This document shows positions 1 to 5,452 of a stretch of 8,175 nucleotides of DNA, piece by piece. Below the pieces are notes generated by a model. That model was not told the origin of the DNA. It did not search any database and saw only the letters and a program-made list of their open reading frames with translations. Position 1 is the stretch's first letter. Each line of letters begins with the position of its first letter. The stretch is from Streptosporangiaceae bacterium (GTDB lineage Bacteria > Actinomycetota > Actinomycetes > Streptosporangiales > Streptosporangiaceae), in contig JASHSZ010000342.1 in assembly GCA_030040815.1 (NCBI GenBank), positions 1 to 8,175 of the forward strand, read 5' to 3'. The translations under genes were made by a program, and so were the position numbers.

Positions 1-113
1 TGGTCGCTGGCGCGCTCCTCGACACGGGGCCGGGAGGGCGCGGTGTGCACGTGTTGTGGCTGATTCTTGTTGTGCCGCTGGTGGCGCGGATGCTCGCCCG
101 CGGCCGCCGCTGA
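1..113 (+). CDS. 3' end of a probable membrane protein gene (partial)
   Basis: Only the last 36 codons are in the window, read in the frame starting at base 3 and ending at TGA 111-113. The reading carries a hydrophobic stretch, VLWLILVVPLVARML, followed by an Arg-rich end (ARGRR). This is typical of a final transmembrane helix with a positively charged cytoplasmic tail. About five sixths of its codons end in G or C, as in the real genes here. The other two plus-strand frames give Cys/Arg-rich peptides with no family look. The family cannot be named from so short a piece. Because the start is missing, coding status is a judgement from composition and the helix-plus-tail pattern only. Confidence 0.45.
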   Translation, partial: VAGALLDTGPGGRGVHVLWLILVVPLVARMLARGRR

Positions 114-233
114 CCAGGCGCGATCTGGGCCTGCGCCAGCACCACGGGATATAAAGTGCCGGGTTGTGACTCGGAGCGTCAAAGCGCCGCGCCCGCCTAG
201 GGCCGCAGGCGCCGTCCCGGCATCATTGGTCCC
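114..233 (+). promoter_or_regulatory. Intergenic gap with a possible -10 element before the transporter genes
   Basis: This 120-base gap precedes the permease start. It holds one AT-rich island in a very GC-rich setting, GATATAAAG at 148-156, which resembles a -10 box (TATAAA at 150-155). No convincing -35 box sits 16-18 bases upstream, so this could be an extended or alternative-sigma promoter, or chance. No terminator hairpin was recognised after the upstream stop. The transporter transcript may therefore start here or continue from the preceding gene. Confidence 0.25.
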
Positions 234-1970
234 GTGGCAGTTACCCCGACGTTCCCGAGCCGGGAGACGCTCAGCCGGCTGAGGTTCCGCCCGCTGGACG
301 TCGCCGTCGGCGTGGCCGTGCTGCTGCTCATCTACGTTGCGGTGCGAGTGGGGGCGGGCGCCCGCGCACCCGCGCACCCCTCGACGACGATCAACCTGTC
401 TCCGGTCAACCTGCCGTACTACGCCGTCCGCAGCCTGCTGCGGATGTTCATCGCGTTGTTTTTCTCGTACGCGTTCAGTCTCAGCTACGCCTACGTCGCG
501 GCCCGGAGCCGGCGCTGGCGCCGGGTCCTGATCCCGGCCCTCGACATCCTCCAGTCGGTCCCGGTGCTCGGCTTCCTGGCGGTAACCGTCACTTTCTTCG
601 TCGCGTTGTTCCCTGGCTCGGAACTCGGATTCGAGTGCGCAGCGATTTTTGCTGTTTTCACCTCGCAGGCGTGGAATATCACGTTCTCCTTCTACCACTC
701 GCTGATCAGCCAGCCCGCCGAGCTGGACGAGGCCAGCAAGCTCATGGGGTTGTCCCGGTGGAAGCGGTTCTGGACCGTCGACGTGCCCGGCGGCGCGATC
801 GGCCTGGTCTGGAACGGGATGATGAGCTTCGGCGGCAGCTGGTTCTTCCTGACCGCCTCGGAATACATCGGGGTGTCCGGCAAGCATTACACCCTGCCCG
901 GCGTGGGTTCCTACGTCGGCGTCGCCGAGAACGAGGGGAAGCTTGCCGACGTCGTCTGGGGCATCATCACGATGATCATCGTCATCCTGGTGGTCAACTT
1001 CTTCTTCTGGCGACCGCTGGTCGCCTTCGTGGAGAGGTTCCGGAACGAGCAGTCCGAGTCGGAGCTTCAGGCCAGATCGCTGTTTCTGGATACGCTGCGG
1101 CGCTCGAACTGGCCACGGGCGCTGGGCCGTGGCCGCCACGCCCTAGCCCTCCCGGTCAACAAGGTGATGGGCCGCGTTACCGGGATCGACGACCAGAGCC
1201 TCGCCGTGCACGAGACCAGGCGCCGGGCCGCGGACGTGGCGTTCGCCATCGTGCTGACGATCGCGCTCGGCTATGCCCTGTACAGCATGCTCGCCTACAT
1301 CGCGACCGGCGTGGACGGGCTGGCGGTGTTCGGCACCGCGTTCGAGGACGGGCTCATCACATTCCTGCGGGTGCTGACCGTGGTGGTAGTCTCCTCGGCC
1401 GCGTGGGTGCCGGTCGGGGTGTGGATCGGCTTCAACCCGCGGGTCGCCCAGTTCATGCAGCCGATCGTGCAGGTGCTCGCGAGCTTCCCGGCGAACTTCA
1501 TCTTCCCGTTCGCCATCGTGGTGTTCCTGGCCATAGGCCTGCCGCTGAACTTCGGCGCGATCGTGCTGATGTTGCTGGGCACGCAGTGGTACGTGCTGTT
1601 CAATGTCATCGCCGGGGCCAGCGCGGTACCGACTGATCTGAAGGAAGCGATGGACAACCTGGGCGTGCGAGGCCGGGACCGATGGCGCCGGTTCGTGCTG
1701 CCCAGCATCTTCCCGGCCTACGTGACGGGCGCGATCACCGCGGCCGGGGGAGCCTGGAACGCCACCATCGTCGCCGAGTACGTAACCTACGACAACAAGA
1801 CGTACGTGGCGAAGGGCCTTGGCTCGTTCATCGCGCTGAACAGCGGCACCACCCACCTGCCCGAGCTGTTCGCCGGCCTGCTGGTCATGTCCTTGCTGGT
1901 CACGGGCGTGAACGTGCTCTGGTGGCGCCGACTGTACCGGCTGGCCGAGACTAGGTTCGCGCTCGCATGA
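234..1970 (+). CDS. ABC transporter permease with two fused BPD_transp_1 halves (duplicated-permease anion-type importer)
   Basis: This protein forms the membrane channel of an ABC importer. It has 578 residues, about twice the usual length of a NitT/TauT-type permease, because two permease units are fused. Each half shows an EAA loop that docks on the ATPase: ELDEASKLMGLSRWKR near residues 163-178 and DLKEAMDNLGVRGRDRWRR near 468-486. Hydrophobic segments near residues 21-39, 67-90, 99-125, 131-156, 190-212 and 240-260, then 333-357, 374-400, 404-432, 437-462, 495-515 and 543-563, suggest about 12 helices. A charged linker (265-330) joins the halves. The layout matches the 'ABC-type anion transport system, duplicated permease component' family (COG4986). 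The start is GTG 234. An in-frame TAG at 198-200 rules out a longer form, and no clear Shine-Dalgarno precedes it. The last four bases overlap the ATPase gene (ATGA), so the two are co-translated. The substrate is unknown. Confidence 0.92.
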   Translation: MAVTPTFPSRETLSRLRFRPLDVAVGVAVLLLIYVAVRVGAGARAPAHPSTTINLSPVNLPYYAVRSLLRMFIALFFSYAFSLSYAYVAARSRRWRRVLIPALDILQSVPVLGFLAVTVTFFVALFPGSELGFECAAIFAVFTSQAWNITFSFYHSLISQPAELDEASKLMGLSRWKRFWTVDVPGGAIGLVWNGMMSFGGSWFFLTASEYIGVSGKHYTLPGVGSYVGVAENEGKLADVVWGIITMIIVILVVNFFFWRPLVAFVERFRNEQSESELQARSLFLDTLRRSNWPRALGRGRHALALPVNKVMGRVTGIDDQSLAVHETRRRAADVAFAIVLTIALGYALYSMLAYIATGVDGLAVFGTAFEDGLITFLRVLTVVVVSSAAWVPVGVWIGFNPRVAQFMQPIVQVLASFPANFIFPFAIVVFLAIGLPLNFGAIVLMLLGTQWYVLFNVIAGASAVPTDLKEAMDNLGVRGRDRWRRFVLPSIFPAYVTGAITAAGGAWNATIVAEYVTYDNKTYVAKGLGSFIALNSGTTHLPELFAGLLVMSLLVTGVNVLWWRRLYRLAETRFALA

Positions 1971-4900
1971 GCAGGTCGGTGCTCCCCCAGGCGCAGCCGG
2001 CCGAGCCTGCCTCCAGCCCGCCGCTGATCAGCGTGCGGCACCTGAGCAAGTCGTTCTCCGGTCCGGGCGGCCGCCCCTTGCCGGTGCTCGATGACATCAA
2101 CCTCGACGTGGCCGAGGGCGAGTTCGTCGCCCTGCTCGGCCGCAGCGGCAGCGGCAAGTCGACCCTGCTGCGGTGCATCGCCGGCCTGATGACCCCGACC
2201 GAGGGCGAGGTGCGCTTCCGCGGCGCGCCGCTGACCGGGACCAACCGCGAGACCGCGATGGTCTTCCAGACCTTCGCGCTCATGCCCTGGCTGACCGTGC
2301 AGCAGAACGTCGAGATCGGCCTGGAAGCCCGCGGCGTGCCGCCGGAGCAGCGGACCGAGCGGGCGCTGCGCGCCATCGACATCGTCGGCCTGGACGGCTA
2401 TGAGAGCGCATTCCCCAAGGAGCTGTCCGGCGGCATGCGGCAACGCGTCGGTTTCGCCCGGGCGCTCGTCGTGGAGCCCGCCGCTCTGCTGATGGACGAG
2501 CCGTTCAGCGCGCTGGACGTGCTGACCGCGGAGAACCTGCGTGGCGAGCTGCTGGAGCTGTGGGAGGGTCACCGGTTCCCGACCAAGACCATCGTCATGG
2601 TCACCCACAACATCGAGGAGGCGGTGCTGCTCGCCGACCGGATCCTCGTGCTCGGCACCAACCCCGGCCGGATCCGCTTCGACCTGGTCAACCCGCTGCA
2701 GCGGCCGCGCCGTCGGCGCACGCCGGATTTCGACGAGTTCGTCGACCAGATCTACCGGATGATGACCCAGCGGACCGCGACGGCCGAGGAGCCCGCCGCG
2801 GTGGGCGCGGCGGGCCCTACCGGCACGATCAGCGACACCCCGCTGCCGCAGGCGACCGTCGACGGGCTGTCGGGCCTCGTCGAGATCCTGCTGGCCCGGC
2901 ACGGCGGCGCGGCCGACCTGGCTGACCTGGCCGACAACCTGGGCCTCGAGGTCGACGACCTGCTGCCGCTGGTGGACGCGCTCGTCCTGCTTGGCTTTGC
3001 CGGCCTGCACGGCGACCGGCTGGAGCTCACGGGCAACGGGCAGGTGTTCGCCGGGGCCAGTATCCAGGACTCCAAGGAGATCTTCGCCAGGGCTTCCCTC
3101 GACCGCGCGCCGCTGGTCCGCACCATCTACCGCAGCCTCCGCGGCAGCCGGGACGACACGCTCCCGGCTGGGTTCTTCACCGACATCCTGCGCACGAGCT
3201 ACGGCGAGGAGGAGGCAGCGCGGCAACTCGACGTCGCGGTGAACTGGGGCCGGTACGCGGAGCTGTACGACTACGACGCGACCCGCGGCGAGATCATCAG
3301 GGAAGAGCAGGGCATCGGGGCCACGATCGCCGACGCGCCACCTCCCGCCGCCAGGGGGTCGCTCACCGTCTACCTAGGCCCGGCGCCCGGCGCTGGCACC
3401 ACCTACACGATGCTCAAGGAGGGCCAGGGGCTCCGGGCCCAGGGCGAGGACGTCGTCATTGGCTTCGCCGACACCCACGACCGGCCGCACACCATCGAGG
3501 CGCTGGGCGGCCTCGAGACGGTGCCCCCCATAGCTGCAGCTGGCTGCAGCAGGGATGGTCATGGCGGGCTGTCCCCGGACAACGCTCCGGAGATGGACCT
3601 GGCCGCCGTGCTGGCCCGCAAGCCGGCCGTGGTGCTGATCGACGATCTGGGCCGGCACAGCGCAGCCATCGAGGCGCTGCGCAACGCGGGCATCCACGTG
3701 ATCAGCACGGCCGAGGTAGCGGACCTGGCCCGGACCGCGGATGAGGTCGAAGCGATCACCGGCGCGCCCGCGCCAGCCACGGTCTCGGACGAGACGCTGG
3801 CGAGCGTCGACGCCCTGCAGTTCGTCGATTCTTCGCCCGAGGCGCTCCGCAAGCGTCTGGGACACGGCAACATCTACCCGGCGGACCAGATCGACGCGGC
3901 GCTGCGCACGGAATTCCAGCCCGCCCGGCTCGCCGCCCTGCGGGAGATCGGCCTCCGGCTGGTGGCGCAGAGCCTGGCCGGTCACGGCACGCCGGTGTCG
4001 GACGCCTCCAGTCGGCCTGGGGCACGAGACGTGCTCGTGGTGGTGAGGCGGCCGGAGCACGCGGAAGCCATCGTGCGCCGCGGCGTCCGGCTAGCAAGGC
4101 AGCGCGGTGCTCGCTGCCGCGTGCTCGTCCTCCGGCAGCCGGGAGTGGCTGCCGACGAAGTGACCGAGCGAGCCGAGATTGCCGCAGCCGCTGGGGGCGC
4201 GACCCTGGTGCTGCGGGAAACCCGCGACACCGGTGCCGCCATCGTCGCGGCGGTTCAGGAGCTGAACGTCCGGCATCTGGTGATGGCCGCAGCACCGCTG
4301 AGCTGGCTCGAGCGCTGGCGCGGCACGGTGGCGGAACGGATCGCCAGCCAGCTGCCCGGTTTGCACCTGTACATCGAGACCCCGGGCTGCCTCGACGAGT
4401 CAGCAGAGGCCGCCAGCGCGCCAGCTGGCCAGGTCGACACCGGCCGCCGCCGCCGCGGCGCGATCCGGGTGTACCTCGGTTACGCGCCGGGCTGCGGAAC
4501 TACGACGGCCATGCTGGCAGAGGCCGCGCGGCGCCGCGCGCGGGGCGGTGACGTGGTCGTAGGCGCGGTCGACGCGCACGACCGCGAGGCAGTCCTGGCC
4601 GACCTTGAGGGTCTGGAGCTGGTGGGCGACGGCAGGACGCTCGACACGGCCGCGGTCCTCGCCAGGCAGCCCGAGGTGGTCTGCATCGATGACCTGACGG
4701 AGGGCACGACGACTGCGGAGCGCCGGTTTGCAGCGGCGCGGCGACTTGCCGAGGCGGGCATCACGGTGGTCGGCACGGTCCAGCTCGGGAAGCTGGGTTC
4801 GGTGCTGGACGGACCGGTCCTGCTCGACGAGGCCGGCCTGCAGGCACTGGCGGACGAGATCGAACTGGTGGACGTGCCGCCGTCGATCCTGGCGGACCGG

Positions 4901-5452
4901 GTGCGCCGCGGTGAGATCGTGCCGGCCGATCAGGTGGCGGCGGCGCTCGCCACCCGGTACGCGCCCGACCTGCTGCGCGCCGAGCGGGAGCGTGCGTTCG
5001 CGCTGGTTGCCGAGCACGGCGAGCGGCGGCTGGCCGCCTACGAGGGCGAGCCAGCAGACCAGCCGGGCGCGGATCAGCAGCCGTCGATCCTGGCCTGCGC
5101 GGGCCCGTGGCCCGGCATGGAGTCACTGCTCCGCCGCGCCGCGGCGCTGGCCGCCGGCGTCGACGGCGTGTTCAGGGTCGCCGTGGTGCCCTCCGCCCAG
5201 CCAGGCCCGGACGAAAGCCGGCTGCTGGCCGAATACGCAGCGCTGACCGAGCAACTCGGCGGCCAGTTCGTCACTCTCGCTGGGCCGTCGCCGGCCGCCG
5301 CGCTGGCCGAGTACGCGAGCGAGCAGAAGGTGACGCAGCTGGTGCTGGCCAGGACGCAGTCGAATCAGCCCGGCCGGTACCCGGTGCTGCGTGAGCTGGT
5401 CAGGGTGGCGCGCGGCGTCGAGCTGCACGTGCTGCCCGCCGAGCCGGACTAA
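1967..5452 (+). CDS. ABC transporter ATPase fused to an AAA-associated domain and two tandem KdpD_N-USP sensor modules
   Basis: The 1161-residue protein powers the importer and appears to carry its own sensory region. Residues 20-250 are a complete NitT/TauT-type ABC ATPase: Walker A GRSGSGKST (58-66), Q-loop VFQTF (99-103), signature LSGGMRQR (153-160), Walker B ALLMDEP (173-179), and H-loop histidine 214. Residues about 293-445 resemble the AAA-associated C-terminal domain (PF09821) usual for ATPases paired with duplicated permeases; relatives normally stop here at roughly 430-450 residues. Two copies of the KdpD N-terminal half follow: KdpD_N 464-668 with USP 687-806, then KdpD_N 831-1022 with USP 1039-1157. 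There are no transmembrane helices and no histidine-kinase core. The ATG start lies inside the permease stop (ATGA), implying translational coupling. Domain calls are seen in sequence and rest on family knowledge; regulation of transport by the KdpD modules is inference. No internal stop or start-like junction suggests an assembly artefact. Confidence 0.93.
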   Translation: MSRSVLPQAQPAEPASSPPLISVRHLSKSFSGPGGRPLPVLDDINLDVAEGEFVALLGRSGSGKSTLLRCIAGLMTPTEGEVRFRGAPLTGTNRETAMVFQTFALMPWLTVQQNVEIGLEARGVPPEQRTERALRAIDIVGLDGYESAFPKELSGGMRQRVGFARALVVEPAALLMDEPFSALDVLTAENLRGELLELWEGHRFPTKTIVMVTHNIEEAVLLADRILVLGTNPGRIRFDLVNPLQRPRRRRTPDFDEFVDQIYRMMTQRTATAEEPAAVGAAGPTGTISDTPLPQATVDGLSGLVEILLARHGGAADLADLADNLGLEVDDLLPLVDALVLLGFAGLHGDRLELTGNGQVFAGASIQDSKEIFARASLDRAPLVRTIYRSLRGSRDDTLPAGFFTDILRTSYGEEEAARQLDVAVNWGRYAELYDYDATRGEIIREEQGIGATIADAPPPAARGSLTVYLGPAPGAGTTYTMLKEGQGLRAQGEDVVIGFADTHDRPHTIEALGGLETVPPIAAAGCSRDGHGGLSPDNAPEMDLAAVLARKPAVVLIDDLGRHSAAIEALRNAGIHVISTAEVADLARTADEVEAITGAPAPATVSDETLASVDALQFVDSSPEALRKRLGHGNIYPADQIDAALRTEFQPARLAALREIGLRLVAQSLAGHGTPVSDASSRPGARDVLVVVRRPEHAEAIVRRGVRLARQRGARCRVLVLRQPGVAADEVTERAEIAAAAGGATLVLRETRDTGAAIVAAVQELNVRHLVMAAAPLSWLERWRGTVAERIASQLPGLHLYIETPGCLDESAEAASAPAGQVDTGRRRRGAIRVYLGYAPGCGTTTAMLAEAARRRARGGDVVVGAVDAHDREAVLADLEGLELVGDGRTLDTAAVLARQPEVVCIDDLTEGTTTAERRFAAARRLAEAGITVVGTVQLGKLGSVLDGPVLLDEAGLQALADEIELVDVPPSILADRVRRGEIVPADQVAAALATRYAPDLLRAERERAFALVAEHGERRLAAYEGEPADQPGADQQPSILACAGPWPGMESLLRRAAALAAGVDGVFRVAVVPSAQPGPDESRLLAEYAALTEQLGGQFVTLAGPSPAAALAEYASEQKVTQLVLARTQSNQPGRYPVLRELVRVARGVELHVLPAEPD
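2843..3301 (+). other. AAA-associated C-terminal domain of the ABC ATPase (PF09821-like)
   Basis: These codons give residues about 293-445 of the fusion protein. The segment has a helical, winged-helix-like first part (VDGLSGLVEILLARHGG, then LADLADNLGLEVDDLLPLVD). It continues with the family hallmark LELTGNGQVFAGASIQDSKE and a C-terminal helical part ending at IIREEQG. In known relatives this domain is the normal end of ATPases paired with duplicated permeases. That makes it the natural boundary where the KdpD-derived region was added. Its biochemical role is not established as far as I know; a regulatory function is usually assumed. Confidence 0.8.
3356..4384 (+). repeat. KdpD-like sensor module, copy 1 (KdpD_N + USP) inside the ABC ATPase gene
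   Basis: Residues 464-806 reproduce the order of the cytoplasmic N-terminal half of KdpD. Matching blocks are VYLGPAPGAGTTYTML (Walker A region), EDVVIGFADTHDRPHT (KdpD: DVVVGYVETHGR), EMDLAAVLARKPAVVLIDDL (Walker B region), AGIHVISTAEVADL, and the NIYPADQIDAALRTEFQP segment (KdpD: VYVPEQAERAL..FF). A USP fold follows at 687-806 (DVLVVVRRPEHAEAIVRRG to LHLYIETPG). The Walker A lysine is Thr478. The loop after Walker B lacks the AHTNAPGSRH-type stretch and is about 10 residues shorter than in KdpD. About 9 extra residues lie between GLE (515-517) and EMD (542-544). Confidence 0.85.
4457..5437 (+). repeat. KdpD-like sensor module, copy 2 (KdpD_N + USP) inside the ABC ATPase gene
   Basis: Residues 831-1157 repeat the domain order of copy 1. 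Blocks in common are IRVYLGYAPGCGTTTAML, GDVVVGAVDAHDREAV, VLARQPEVVCIDDL, AGITVVGTVQLGKL, EIELVDVPPSILADRVRRGE (very close to the KdpD 'VELVDLPPEELLxRLxxG' block) and IVPADQVAAALATRYAP. The USP domain spans about 1039-1157 and ends VELHVLPAEPD. The Walker A lysine is again threonine (Thr845). The stretch between GLE (882-884) and the AVLARQPEVV block is about 8 residues shorter than in KdpD. The two copies are well diverged, so the duplication looks old. An Ala/Gly/Ser-rich linker ending RRRR (807-830) separates them. Confidence 0.85.

Noticed and set aside
635..1636. Plus-strand open frame of 333 codons inside the permease gene
   Set aside because: It is a +1 shadow of the permease with Arg-rich composition and no helices; the 234-1970 frame carries both EAA loops.
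2911..2940. Short tandem repeat GACCTGGCTGACCTGGCCGAC, considered as a regulatory or unstable repeat
   Set aside because: It encodes LADLADL in the AAA-associated domain and is explained by a helix with repeated residues and biased codons.
1787..3226. Long minus-strand open frame (about 479 codons) opposite the permease and ABC ATPase
   Set aside because: Its translation is rich in Arg, Gln, His and Asp with no recognisable domain, and it lies opposite unmistakable ABC motifs. It is a shadow frame produced by high GC at third positions.
3374..4060. Minus-strand open frame opposite KdpD copy 1, considered as an overlapping gene
   Set aside because: No motif and His/Arg/Gln-rich composition; the plus-strand frame shows KdpD_N blocks throughout.
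1967..5452. Possibility that the ABC-KdpD fusion is an assembly or frameshift artefact joining two genes
   Set aside because: The frame is open throughout, codon bias is steady across the junction (about 3301-3356), and no start codon with a Shine-Dalgarno appears at the KdpD boundary. Re-sequencing would still be a fair control.
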